DNA from: Streptomyces tsukubensis
GTDB taxonomy: Bacteria > Actinomycetota > Actinomycetes > Streptomycetales > Streptomycetaceae
DNA length: 64,000 nucleotides
Direction: 5' to 3'
NCBI RefSeq assembly: GCF_003932715.1
Contig: NZ_CP020700.1
Coordinates: 4,424,501-4,488,500 of the forward strand
In this document: in pieces, positions 33,565 to 42,178 of the stretch
How the letters are laid out: each line of letters opens with the position of its first letter
How positions within the stretch are numbered: position 1 is the stretch's first letter
The notes under the pieces: model-generated
Database searches by the model: none
Told to the model about the DNA's origin: nothing
Seen by the model: the letters and a program-made list of their open reading frames with translations, nothing else
Translations under genes and position numbers: made by a program

Positions 33565-35259
33565 TCACCCGCGGCGGATGGTGGTGTAGTCGATGTAGAC
33601 GGACGGCGCCGCGGTGACGCCCTCGACCTTGAGGCTGAGCAGCCGGGGCAGCCGGTCCTGGTAGAGGAAGACCCAGGGCGCATCGCCGGTGATGGTGTCG
33701 GCCGCCCGGCGGTAGAGCTCCATCCGGGTCTCCTCCGCGGGTTCGGCGCGGGCCCGGTCGAGGAGGGTGTCGACGGCGGGGTTGCGGTACCAGCCCCGGT
33801 TGACACCGTTGGGCGGGTGCAGTTCCCCGCTGAACATCCGCTCCAGGAAGTCGCCGGAGTCGGCACCGGTGGTCCAGCCGTTGAAGGAGCCGTGGACGCC
33901 GTTCTTGTATCCGCCGCCCTCCTCGGCGACGAGTGAGGCGAACTCCATGTACTGGACGTCCAGCCGGACGCCGACCTTTTTGAGGTCCTGTTGGATCAGC
34001 GACATGATCTCGGTGGCCTGGGAGAAGCCGGGGCCGCTGTCGGGCGCGAGGAGCCGGAGCGTCACGGGGGTGCGCACCCCGCTCTCGGCGATCAGCCGCT
34101 TGGCGAGGGCGGGGTCGTGGGCGTAGCCGCCGGTGCCGGTTTTCCCGCTGTTCCCGCCGGTCCCGGTGGTGTCAGCGGTGTTGGCGGGGGCCTGCCGGTA
34201 GGCCTCGTTGCCGAGGGGCAGCGGGCCGTGCGACGGGACGACCTGGTCCGCGGTGAGGGTGGCGATGGCCTCCCGGTCCACGGCGTGGTTGAGGGCCCGG
34301 CGGAAGAGCGCGTTGTCCGTGGGGGCGGTACGGGTGTTGAGCCGCAGGAAGTACTGGTTGGCGGGCTCGGGGTACTGGACGGTCATGGTGTCCTGCCCGG
34401 CGAGCTGACGCACCTGCTGGGCGCCCGCGCTGAGGATGGCGTCCACCTCGCCGGTCTGGGCGGCGATGGCGAGGGTGGTCGGATCGCTGACCGATTCGAC
34501 GATGATGGACGGGGTCCTGGGAACCCCTCCCCAGTACGCCGTGTTGCGCTTCAGCTCGACCCGTTTGCCGTGGTCGGCGCGGTGCTGGCGGAAGGGGCCG
34601 GTGCCGACGGGGTGCAGGCCGACGTCGTCCGGCGCGTGGGCGCGCAGTACCGCGGGGCTGATGAGGGACATCCGGCGGTCGGTGAGCACGCGGGGCAGTC
34701 CGGTGTACGGCTTGGTGAGGCGCAGGGCGACGGTGTGCGGGCCGCGGACCTCGACCCGGTCGATCCAGCGGGTCAGGAATTTCATGTTGCCCGCGGCGGT
34801 GGCGTCGTAGACCGGTGACTCCTTGACGGAGATCCGGTCGAAGTTCAGCTTCACGGACTCGGCGTCGAAGGGGGTGCCGTCGGTGAAGGTGACGTTCTCG
34901 CGCAGGGCGAGGGTGTAGGTGAGGGCGTCCGGGGACACCTTCCACGAGGTGGCCAGGGCGGGGCGCAGCGCGGGGGCCCGGTCGGTCCTGGTGGCGAGGT
35001 CCTCGCGGATCAGCGGGTCGAAGAGGGCGTCCACGACCCGCAGTCCCACGGTGCCGGAGAGCCGCTGGGGGTCGAGTACGGGGATCTCGCCCTCGGCGCC
35101 GACGACCAGGGTGTCCCGGTCGCGGCCGAAGGAGGGCGGCGAAGCGCAGCCGGCGAGCGCGCCGGTGAGCAGGACTGCGGTGGCGACGAGGGGGGCCAGG
35201 GCGCGGCGCACGCCGGCGCCGGCCGGTCCCGGTGGCCCGGTCGGGCGGGAGAACCTCAT
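33565..35259 (-). CDS. Extracellular solute-binding lipoprotein, family 5 (DppA/OppA-like)
   Basis: The 564-residue protein has an N-terminal signal with lipobox LAGC (Cys about residue 38), so it should be lipid-anchored outside the membrane. The SBP_bac_5 pattern is clear: LVVGAEGEIPVLDPQRLSG, YTLALRENVTFTDGTPFDAESV, GTGPFR, ALNHAVDREAIATL. It captures the substrate for the permease pair. A Gly/Thr/Asn-rich insertion near residue 375 (TADTTGTGGNSGKTGTGG) is a probable flexible loop. ATG 35259 overlaps the stop of the FAD oxidoreductase gene by 4 bp. Peptides are the common ligand class, but the family is broad. Confidence 0.93.
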   Translation of the reverse strand: MRFSRPTGPPGPAGAGVRRALAPLVATAVLLTGALAGCASPPSFGRDRDTLVVGAEGEIPVLDPQRLSGTVGLRVVDALFDPLIREDLATRTDRAPALRPALATSWKVSPDALTYTLALRENVTFTDGTPFDAESVKLNFDRISVKESPVYDATAAGNMKFLTRWIDRVEVRGPHTVALRLTKPYTGLPRVLTDRRMSLISPAVLRAHAPDDVGLHPVGTGPFRQHRADHGKRVELKRNTAYWGGVPRTPSIIVESVSDPTTLAIAAQTGEVDAILSAGAQQVRQLAGQDTMTVQYPEPANQYFLRLNTRTAPTDNALFRRALNHAVDREAIATLTADQVVPSHGPLPLGNEAYRQAPANTADTTGTGGNSGKTGTGGYAHDPALAKRLIAESGVRTPVTLRLLAPDSGPGFSQATEIMSLIQQDLKKVGVRLDVQYMEFASLVAEEGGGYKNGVHGSFNGWTTGADSGDFLERMFSGELHPPNGVNRGWYRNPAVDTLLDRARAEPAEETRMELYRRAADTITGDAPWVFLYQDRLPRLLSLKVEGVTAAPSVYIDYTTIRRG

Positions 35260-36884
35260 GGGTGCGGCCTTTGTTCGAGTACGGATGGGCGCGGGTCCGC
35301 GGGCGGGTGGTGGAGATCGCGCAGGACGGCGGCGGCTGCGTTCCTGCCGGGCGTACCGGTGACGTAGCCGCCCGGCCAGGTCCCGCTGCCGCCGGTGTAG
35401 AAGCCGGCGAGGGGGGTGCGGTAGGCGGCGAGGGCGGGGTGCGGGCGGGTGCCGAAGAGTTCGGTGGGAAGCATGTCCCCGTGGGTGATGTTGCCGCCTT
35501 CCAGGCCGAGTTCGGCCGCCATCTCCACGGGGTTCATGAAGCGGTGGTCCACGATCCGGTCGGCGAGGCCCGGCATCAGCAGGCCGAGCTGTTCGATACA
35601 GCGCCGCCCGAACCGCTCCGTCCGTTCGGCGTCCCAGGGGCCGTCGTGCGGGTGGTAGGGCGCGTGCCAGGCGTTGATGCTGATCAGATGGGTGCCGCCG
35701 GGGGTGAGCCCGGGGGAGGTGAGGGTCGGTGTCAGCCCCCACATCAGGATCTCGTCGCCGGTGCGGCCCGCCAGCGCGGCGGTGATCGCCGCTTCGATGG
35801 ACCCCGGTGAGGAGCCGAACCGGAACTGGCAGGCGCGCACCGCCTCGGGGTCGGTGCCTTCGGGCAACCCCGCGTACGGCGGCAGGGCGTCGACCTCCAG
35901 GACCACTTTGAAGGCGGAGCCGCGCATCGGCTTGCCGAGGACGGCGGTACGGATCCCGGGGTCCATGGCCTCCGCGTCCAGCAGATCGCGGAAGAGGTGG
36001 TGCGGGTTGACCGTGGAGATCACCCGCCGGGCGGTGAACTCCTCGCCGGTGGCGGTGACGACGCCCCGTACCCCGTCGGGCCCGTGCAGCACCCGGGCCA
36101 CCGGGGTGCCGGTCCGCAGCTCCACGCCGTGCGCCCGGCAGGCCCCGGCCAGGGCGTCGACGATGGCGCTCATCGAGCCGACCGGCAGCCCGGTGGAGCC
36201 GCGCAGCGCGAGACGTGCGGCGCCGTCGGGTTCCGCTCCGGCGGCCAGCGCGAAAGGCCGCATCATCAGCCCCACGGCGCTGCCCGGCGCGGACGGCGGT
36301 ACGAGCTGGGCGTTGAGCGCGAGCAGCATGAGCAGCGCCTTGGCCCGGTCGGTGCGGAGGTGGGCGTCGAGCAGGCCGGTCAGACCGCCCTCGAAGACCG
36401 CGTCGAAGAGGCGGAGGTCCGCCGGATCGGACAAACGTTTCTTCAGGGTGGAGAGTCCGGGCGGCGGAGTGTCGAGACGGACCCCGAGCCGGGCGCCCAG
36501 CCGCTCCAGCCCGCCGATCAGGGCGCGGTAGCGGGCGGCCTCGCCGGGGGCGAAGGCGTCCAGCTGCGCGTCGACCCGGGCGGGGTCCCGCCAGCCGATG
36601 AAGCAGCCTTCGTCGAACCGGTGGACCACGGTCGGATCCACCCTCACGAACCGCAGTCCGTGCCGGGCGAGTTCCAGTTCGGCGACCACGGCCGGATTGA
36701 GCGAACCGGGCGAGTTCGTGAAGGAGAGCCGGCGGCCGGGCAGGAACTCGTACGCCCCGCAGGGCCCGCCGAGCCCCGGCCGTGATTCCAGGAGCGCGAC
36801 CTTCAGCCCCGCGCGCCCGAGGTAGGCGGCGGTCACCAGCCCGTTGTGGCCACCGCCGACGATGACTGCGTCGTAACGGTTCAT
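35256..36884 (-). CDS. FAD-dependent oxidoreductase (phytoene-desaturase/PYROXD2-like)
   Basis: The 542-residue protein opens with a Rossmann dinucleotide-binding motif (YDAVIVGGGHNGLVTAAYLGRAG) and the FAD-contacting LLESRPGLGGPCGAYEFLPG. It ends with a second FAD segment (PLAGFYTGGSGTWPGGYVTGTPGRNAA). Overall it matches the NAD(P)/FAD flavoprotein group that includes carotenoid desaturases and PYROXD2. No carotenoid genes are nearby, so its role is more likely oxidation of an imported amine, amino acid or ring compound. It lies in the middle of the catabolic operon. Substrate is unknown. Confidence 0.88.
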   Translation of the reverse strand: MNRYDAVIVGGGHNGLVTAAYLGRAGLKVALLESRPGLGGPCGAYEFLPGRRLSFTNSPGSLNPAVVAELELARHGLRFVRVDPTVVHRFDEGCFIGWRDPARVDAQLDAFAPGEAARYRALIGGLERLGARLGVRLDTPPPGLSTLKKRLSDPADLRLFDAVFEGGLTGLLDAHLRTDRAKALLMLLALNAQLVPPSAPGSAVGLMMRPFALAAGAEPDGAARLALRGSTGLPVGSMSAIVDALAGACRAHGVELRTGTPVARVLHGPDGVRGVVTATGEEFTARRVISTVNPHHLFRDLLDAEAMDPGIRTAVLGKPMRGSAFKVVLEVDALPPYAGLPEGTDPEAVRACQFRFGSSPGSIEAAITAALAGRTGDEILMWGLTPTLTSPGLTPGGTHLISINAWHAPYHPHDGPWDAERTERFGRRCIEQLGLLMPGLADRIVDHRFMNPVEMAAELGLEGGNITHGDMLPTELFGTRPHPALAAYRTPLAGFYTGGSGTWPGGYVTGTPGRNAAAAVLRDLHHPPADPRPSVLEQRPHP

Positions 36885-37031
36885 CCCGGCTTCGTCCTCC
36901 TGGTTTCGGTGCTGCGGCCGGGTCCCGGCGCGCGGGGGTTCGGGTGCGCGAGGTGCGCCCGGTCGGGTGCGCGGCAGGCACCGGTCCGGCACGGTCCGGA
37001 GGTACCGGACCTCGGCGCACGGGGGCGGGTC

Positions 37032-38015
37032 TCAGGCCGGGGAGGCGGCGGTGAAGCCGTCCTCGAACAGGTCCACCCAGTTGCCGCCGGAGATCCGCTC
37101 GACCTCGGCGGCAGTGAAGCCCCGCTCCAGCAGCCGCTCCCGTACCGCCGTGTAACCGAGCCCGCCCGCGAACCAGTCGGGGAACTCGACCGGGCCGGAG
37201 ATGGGCACCATCGGACTGCGGCTCCACCGCCCCTGCCGCCACCAGTGCAGTTCCTCGTCGCCGTGGCCCGCGTAGTAGTCGGAGCCGAGGCCGACGTGTT
37301 CGATGCCGATGAGGTCGACGGTGTAGGCGACCATGTCGCAGAAGCGGTCGACGGTGCAGCCGACGCCGTCCGGGGCGATCCTCGGGTACATGCTCAGACC
37401 GACCACCCCACCGGATTCGGCGGTCTGCTTCAGCACGGTGTCGGACTTGTTGCGGAGCGCCAGTTCGACGTCCTCGCCGACGAACGCGCGCGGGTTGGCG
37501 TGGGTGACCGCGACCGGCCGCTCGGAGGCCGCGATGGCCTCCAGGGAGGTGCGCTCGTTGCAGTGGGAGATGTCGACGACCATGCCGACCTGGTTCATCT
37601 CGCGGATGAGGTTGATGCCGTAGGTGCGCGAGAGCCCGGCGTCCTCGCCCTCCCAGCAGCCCGCCCCGGCGGAGTTCTGGGTGTTGTACGTGAGCTGGGC
37701 GATCCGGACCCCTGCCTGGTGGAAGGCGCCCACCAGGTCCAGGTCGTCCTCGAACGGGCTGCTGTTCTGGAAGCCCAGGACGACGGCGGTACGGCCCTGC
37801 TCCTTCGCCCGGCGGATGTCGTCGGCGCTGCGCCCCTCGCAGAGCAGGTCGGCGTTCTCGGCGAGCAGGCGCTGCCAGCGGCCCACTTCGCGCATGGTCT
37901 CGGTGGAGTCCTCCCAGATGGCGACGGTGGCGTGGATGGCGTTGATGCCGGCGGCGTGCCACTCCTCGAAGCGTTCGCGGGAGGGCTTGACGAATTGCAG
38001 GGCGTCGACGAGCAC
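37032..38015 (-). CDS. M19 (renal dipeptidase)-family protein with altered metal site
   Basis: The 327-residue protein matches peptidase family M19 across its length. His151 in VDISHCNERTS, His172 in VAVTHANPRAF and Asp246 in GLGSDYYAG correspond to conserved zinc or substrate residues. The usual N-terminal His-x-Asp pair is replaced (VDALQF, residues 3-8), and the bridging Glu of the GxEG motif is replaced by Gln-Asn (GFQN, 81-84). The binuclear zinc site is therefore incomplete. I recall an M19 subgroup with this VDALQ/GFQN form, but its reaction is not known to me. It lies 50 bp downstream of the maleate-isomerase-like gene, in the operon with a dipeptide-type importer. Confidence 0.82.
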   Translation of the reverse strand: MLVDALQFVKPSRERFEEWHAAGINAIHATVAIWEDSTETMREVGRWQRLLAENADLLCEGRSADDIRRAKEQGRTAVVLGFQNSSPFEDDLDLVGAFHQAGVRIAQLTYNTQNSAGAGCWEGEDAGLSRTYGINLIREMNQVGMVVDISHCNERTSLEAIAASERPVAVTHANPRAFVGEDVELALRNKSDTVLKQTAESGGVVGLSMYPRIAPDGVGCTVDRFCDMVAYTVDLIGIEHVGLGSDYYAGHGDEELHWWRQGRWSRSPMVPISGPVEFPDWFAGGLGYTAVRERLLERGFTAAEVERISGGNWVDLFEDGFTAASPA

Positions 38016-38065
38016 GGGATGTTCTCCTCGGATACGGGGGAGGGGGGAGTCGGTGGCCGGCGCTC

Positions 38066-38794
38066 TCAGTACTCGGCGATCGCGCCGAGCCGCCCGAGGG
38101 CCGGGATCTCGTCGCGCAGGCCGAGATGGCGCAGGGCCCGCCAGAGGGACGCCTGGTTGCTGGTGACGACCGGCACTCCGGTGTCCAGCTCCAGATAGGG
38201 CAGTACCTCGAAGGTGCGGAAGGTGCCGCAGGAGATCAGCAGGGCGTCGGCGTCGGGGGCGGCCCGGTGCAGCCTGCGGCCGAGCCGGTAGGCGCTGTCG
38301 GCGTCATGGACGCTGGCCTCGTAGGGGTCGGTGATCTGGAGGCCTTCGATCACGGGGACCTCGAAGCCGACGGCGGTGAGATAGACCCGCAGCGCCTCGT
38401 TGACCTCGTCGGTGTAGATGCTGCCGACGGCCACGGACCGGGCGCCGACCGCGCGCAGGGCGTCCACCTGCGCCTGCATCATGGTGATCGCCGGGATGCC
38501 GGTCTCCGCCGCGATCTCGGCGGTCACCTTCTCGTCGGTGCCGGGGCCGGGGATGAAGGTGCCGGGGGCGCCGCACTGAACGATGAGGTCCACCTTCGCG
38601 GTGGCCAGCTGCCGGGACGCCTCCAGGACCTGGGACATCATCTCCTTCAGCCCCTCGGCGTCGACGCGGGGGACGATGGTCCGCGCGTCGGCGAAGGCAA
38701 CGCCGGTGGGGGCGACGGAACGCCATTCCTCGGCACCTTCGATGGCCGTTGCGGGACGTATCTGCCCAATACGGGCACGCCAGCCGAGCATCAT
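38066..38794 (-). CDS. Maleate cis-trans isomerase/Asp-Glu racemase-superfamily protein
   Basis: The 242-residue protein (start MMLGWRARIGQIRPATAIEG, with AAAGAGGTG upstream) has the two catalytic cysteines of the Asp/Glu racemase superfamily: one in VQCGAPGTF in the first half and one in LISCGTFRTFE in the second. The superfamily includes maleate isomerase, arylmalonate decarboxylase and hydantoin racemase. The N-terminal pattern fits the maleate-isomerase-like branch best. It is the first gene of the operon. If it is a maleate isomerase, the pathway may end in fumarate; a racemase role on a peptide-derived product is equally possible. Confidence 0.82.
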   Translation of the reverse strand: MMLGWRARIGQIRPATAIEGAEEWRSVAPTGVAFADARTIVPRVDAEGLKEMMSQVLEASRQLATAKVDLIVQCGAPGTFIPGPGTDEKVTAEIAAETGIPAITMMQAQVDALRAVGARSVAVGSIYTDEVNEALRVYLTAVGFEVPVIEGLQITDPYEASVHDADSAYRLGRRLHRAAPDADALLISCGTFRTFEVLPYLELDTGVPVVTSNQASLWRALRHLGLRDEIPALGRLGAIAEY

Positions 38795-39061
38795 GGACAA
38801 CACCTCTTTCTGGTGGCGGACGGAAGGGCCGCCGGGCCGGATTCCGGCCACCGATGTGCCCCTCGGCCAATCTGGGACAGTGGACCAGATTGGTTGGGAC
38901 AACGTACCCACGGGTGCGGAGGTGGGTCAATGGGGTGAAAGAAAGCGCTGAACACGCCATGTGGGCATCATGTTCCGGCCATACGGCTCAGGAGGCCGTA
39001 CGGCGGTGGGAAAGAAGCGGGCGCCCGAGGGGCGGCCCGGGCCGTCAGGCCCTGTCCGGGC

Positions 39062-39280
39062 GATCTTGCCGGGCCCGCGACGGCAGCTACGGCGCTCCCT
39101 CCGGGCCCGGCGGCCCGGGTGGAGGCACCCCCGGGCGAAGCCCAGGGGGCGTACCCCCACGCTGCGTTGCCGGAATCGCCCGAGTGCTCACCGCCTTGCG
39201 ATGCACCGCATCCGGTGCCCCACCCGGCCGCAGGGCCCGGGTCGCCGCGGGCCGATCCTCGGAGACCGCCCGGCAAGATC
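39062..39280. repeat. Intergenic element bounded by 13-bp inverted repeats (MITE-like candidate)
   Basis: GATCTTGCCGGGC (39062-39074) and its exact complement GCCCGGCAAGATC (39268-39280) enclose 193 bp with no gene. The interior holds a GC-rich hairpin (around 39118-39156, CCCCCGGGCGAAGCCCAGGGGG) and a segment with GGATTCCGGC-like and CACCGGATGCGGTGCATCGC-like complements. I recall similar intergenic sequences in Streptomyces genomes. The class is inference; the inverted repeats are seen. The remaining gap 38795-39293 holds no supported gene. Confidence 0.5.
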
Positions 39281-39293
39281 CGAAAGAGACGAC

Positions 39294-40124
39294 CTAGGCG
39301 GGCTGGCGCCAGCGCACGGTGATCTCCGCGGCGGCGGCCCGCAGCACGGGCACCAGTTCGGCCATCCGCTGGTCGGTGAGGCGGGCATCGGGCCCGTAGA
39401 TGCTCAGCGCCGCGACGATGCTGCCCTGTGTCCCGATGGGCACGGCCACTCCGCAGCCGCCCGGGATCCACTCCTGGTGGCTTACGGCGTACCCCTGCTC
39501 GCGCGCGGCGTCGATCCGGGCCCTGACGACGGACTCCGACTCGGGCTCGTCGCCCGCCCCCGCGCGCTCGCGCACCAGCTGATCGACCCGCTCGTTCGGC
39601 AGCATCGACAGCAGGACCCGGCCGGTGGCGCCGGAGAAGAGGGAGTAGGGGCGGCCGACGCCCGTGATCAGCCGCAGCGGCTGGGGGCTCTCGGCCTCGT
39701 AGACGGTGACCCGGCGCCCGTCGACGACCGTGGAGACACAGGCCGTCTCCCCCGTCATGGCCGCGATCCGGGACGCGGTGCCGGAGGCGGCGCCGACGAG
39801 ATCGCTGTTGGCCGTGTGCTTCCAGGCGAGGGTGAGGGCGGCGGGCCCGATGACGTACTTCCGGGTCTCGTCGGCTACTGCGAGCCCTTCGTGCTCCAGT
39901 GATACGAGGATGCGCTGCACGGAGCTCTTGCTGATCGCCAGATCCCGGCTCAGCTCCCGCACCCCGCGCGGCCGGTCCGCCTCGGCGATGGCCTTGAGCA
40001 CCTGGAGGGCGTGATCGACGATCTGCACCGTGCCCACGGGGCGCGTCCCGGCAGCGGGCACATCGCCGGCACCGCCGGAGTGCCCCGCTTCTCCGGGGGC
40101 TGCGGAATCAGGTGCAGTCGCCAT
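39294..40124 (-). CDS. IclR-family transcriptional regulator
   Basis: The 276-residue protein has an N-terminal winged helix-turn-helix at about residues 35-95 (QVLKAIAEADRPRGVRELSRDL, then SKSSVQRILVSLEHEGL). An IclR effector-binding domain follows at about 110-270 (TGETACVSTVVDGRRVTVYE, LFSGATGRVLLSMLP, GGCGVAVPIGTQGSIVAALSIYG). ATG 40124 is chosen; an in-frame TTG at 40136 is closer to the GGGAGA motif. The gene lies 500 bp upstream of the ten-gene catabolic operon on the same strand and is the obvious candidate to control it in response to a small aromatic or acid effector. Confidence 0.92.
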   Translation of the reverse strand: MATAPDSAAPGEAGHSGGAGDVPAAGTRPVGTVQIVDHALQVLKAIAEADRPRGVRELSRDLAISKSSVQRILVSLEHEGLAVADETRKYVIGPAALTLAWKHTANSDLVGAASGTASRIAAMTGETACVSTVVDGRRVTVYEAESPQPLRLITGVGRPYSLFSGATGRVLLSMLPNERVDQLVRERAGAGDEPESESVVRARIDAAREQGYAVSHQEWIPGGCGVAVPIGTQGSIVAALSIYGPDARLTDQRMAELVPVLRAAAAEITVRWRQPA

Positions 40125-40431
40125 GGAAAGCGGCAATCTCCCTCATAGGCACGGGCAGAACACGACCGAAACGCGCCGTGACGACGGACGCGAGCGACCC
40201 GTCGACTCCGTGCGGGGCCTGCCCGACGGGGTCGCCGATTCACCAAAACGGCAGTATCACACAGGGGGCCGTGAGTGCCGCAACGCCGTCCACCGGCCTC
40301 TTCGGGTCCGGAGGGACCGGGAGACCGGGAGACCGGGAGAGCCGGCCCCGGCCCTGCCCCGGGGGGACGTCCGACTCGGTACGCCTCCGGGGGCCCGGGG
40401 CACGACCCGTCGGTCCCGCCCGGAAGCGGCG

Positions 40432-40608
40432 CGGGCCGACGGTGGCGTACTGAGCGCCGAATACCTCCTGGACAAGGCGTGGGACGCCACTACGGATCCA
40501 CTCACCAACGCGGTCCGGCTCGTCGTGTACACCCTGCGCCGCAAACTCGGTGAGCCCCGGCTGGTGCACACGGCGATCAGCGCCGGCTACTACCTGGGCA
40601 CCGAGTGA
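40432..40608 (+). pseudogene. Remnant of an OmpR-family response regulator (C-terminal DNA-binding part)
   Basis: The last about 55 residues of this frame (GGVLSAEYLLDKAWD, LTNAVRLVVYTLRRKLGEP, ISAGYYLGTE) are the C-terminal winged-helix half of an OmpR/PhoB-type regulator. The receiver domain and most of the linker are gone: upstream translation in the same frame is Arg/Pro/Gly-rich non-protein-like sequence. It sits directly before a damaged histidine kinase frame, the normal order for a two-component pair, so it is a decaying locus. Confidence 0.75.
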
Positions 40609-40666
40609 GCGCGTCCCCCCGGCACCGGCCGGGCCCGGGACGGCCGGGGCGGACCCGGAGCAGCCA

Positions 40667-41098
40667 TGCCCGGCTCTTCCTCGGCTTCGCGGGGCCCTCG
40701 CCGTATCGGCCGTGCTGATGGTCGCCGTGATCTACGCCGGAATGCGGTTCGTTCCGACGTACGACTTCCGGGACACCATCCGCCTCTTCGCCGACACGTT
40801 CGACACGATGCCGGCCCGGCTGGAAGAGTCCTTCGCCGCGCACCAGCGCTTCGAGGCCAACGCCTCGCACGAACTGCTCACTCCGCCGGCCACCACCCGC
40901 GTCGTCCTGCAGATCGCCGCCGCCGACCCCAGCGGCGAAGAGTTCGCGGAGCCGGTTCCGATGCTCGTCGAGACGAACGAACGCAACATCACCATCGCCC
41001 GGTCGATCGTGCACGCCCACCACGGCACCGTCACCGCGCACTCCAACCCCGGTGGCGGGCTGACCGTACGGGCGAAGCTGCCGCCGGGTCCGGGGTGA
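40667..41098 (+). pseudogene. Internally deleted sensor histidine kinase
   Basis: The frame shows one membrane segment (LAVSAVLMVAVIYAGMRFV). A HisKA dimerisation segment follows with the phospho-acceptor motif HQRFEANASHELLTPPATTR. Shortly after LLVETNERN-like residues it jumps to the last piece of the ATPase domain (ITIARSIVHAHHGTVTAHSN, GGGLTVRAKLP). The N, G1 and F boxes that bind ATP are missing, and the usual HELRTPL has become HELLTPP. It cannot be an active kinase. With the truncated regulator upstream it is the remains of a two-component system. Confidence 0.78.
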
Positions 41099-41378
41099 CG
41101 GGACAGCCGACGGCGGAAGCGAGATCATCGGCGCGCCACGCACTCGGTTCGGGTGCGGGGGCCGCCGGATTGGCTTGTGCCGAAAGGGACGGTGTGGTGG
41201 GCATTTAAAATAGCCCCCTTGCCCCTTCTCATTGACCTGCCTGAGGAACCGGATGCGGCGCCGTATCATTTCAGATGGGTGATCGGTGTCGGAAACGGGC
41301 GCTGGTCCGGGCCGACGACGAACGTCGGGGCCGGGGCCGTATCGTCGAAACACCGGACATGTCACGAGGAGCGCACCC

Positions 41379-42002
41379 ATGATTCCGCCCGCCTCCCACT
41401 CGCTACGCGAGCAGATTCGAGCCCACATCGTGGAGGGCATTCTCAGCGGGCGGTGGCAGCCCGGCGAGCGGATCGTCGAGCGGCGGATCGCGGCAGAGCT
41501 CCATGTCGGCCAGACGACCGTGCGTGAGGCGTTGCGCGAGCTGGAGAGCCTGCGGCTCATCGAGTCCTCGCACTACAAGGGTGTGCGCGTGCGGAGCCTG
41601 ACCGCTGCCGATCTGGAGGAGAGCTACCTCGTACGGGCAGGGCTGGAGCAGATTGCCGCGGAGCTTGCGGTCGGGCGGCTGGCCGAGGACTGCTCGCTGC
41701 TGAAGGTGCATGTGACGGCGTTGTACGAGGCGGATCGCGCGAACGACGGGACGCAGCAGGTTCGGCACACCGTCGCCTTCCACCGCGAACTGGTGCAGGC
41801 TGCCGGGAACGGCGTGCTCATGCACACCTGGGAGGGATTGGGCATCGAAGTGCTCACCGCGTTGTCGATCCGGTGGCTGGGGACGGTCCACAAGTCCTAC
41901 GCCGAGGAACACGACGAACTGATCCAGGCGTTTCAACGGCGCGACCCGGCGATCGGTTCGCTGGTCAGGGATCATGTCCTCGGGTGTGCGCCACGCGCCT
42001 GA
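41379..42002 (+). CDS. GntR-family (FCD-type) transcriptional regulator
   Basis: The 207-residue protein starts at ATG 41379 with CGAGGAG upstream. The N-terminal winged helix-turn-helix (LREQIRAHIVEGILSGRWQPGERI, then VGQTTVREALRELESLRLIE) is the GntR/FadR type. The helical C-terminal domain (about residues 80-200; SYLVRAGLEQIAAELAVGR, then FHRELVQAAGN) fits the FCD effector domain, with possible metal-binding histidines. It has no clear target; the restriction-modification genes downstream look like a later insertion. The last residues after 190 look shorter than in typical family members. Confidence 0.88.
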   Translation: MIPPASHSLREQIRAHIVEGILSGRWQPGERIVERRIAAELHVGQTTVREALRELESLRLIESSHYKGVRVRSLTAADLEESYLVRAGLEQIAAELAVGRLAEDCSLLKVHVTALYEADRANDGTQQVRHTVAFHRELVQAAGNGVLMHTWEGLGIEVLTALSIRWLGTVHKSYAEEHDELIQAFQRRDPAIGSLVRDHVLGCAPRA

Positions 42003-42153
42003 ACACGCCTCAACCGGACACGGATTTCTTGTCCACGGCCGTCCGGTGCATCAATCAGTTCTAGATCACCATGCGAATTCAGTGCCGCCGGCGACTGTCC
42101 GGGGAGATCACCGACCCGGGGATACATGGCATGCGTGGTAACATGCGGCAAAA

Positions 42154-42166
42154 GATTCACTGAATC
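42154..42166. promoter_or_regulatory. GATTC-ACT-GAATC inverted repeat just upstream of the methylase gene
   Basis: A perfect 5-bp inverted repeat with a 3-bp centre lies 13 bases before the methylase ATG and overlaps its probable leader. It may be an operator for self-control of the methylase, or a target-like sequence. Only the symmetry is seen; the role is inferred. Confidence 0.35.
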
Positions 42167-42178
42167 TGCGAGGATTTC

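Noticed and set aside
35260..37962. Long upstream extension of the solute-binding protein frame to a total of 1465 codons
   Set aside because: The part before Met at 35259 is Arg/Pro-rich shadow of the flavoprotein and M19 genes; the signal peptide and lipobox start at 35259.
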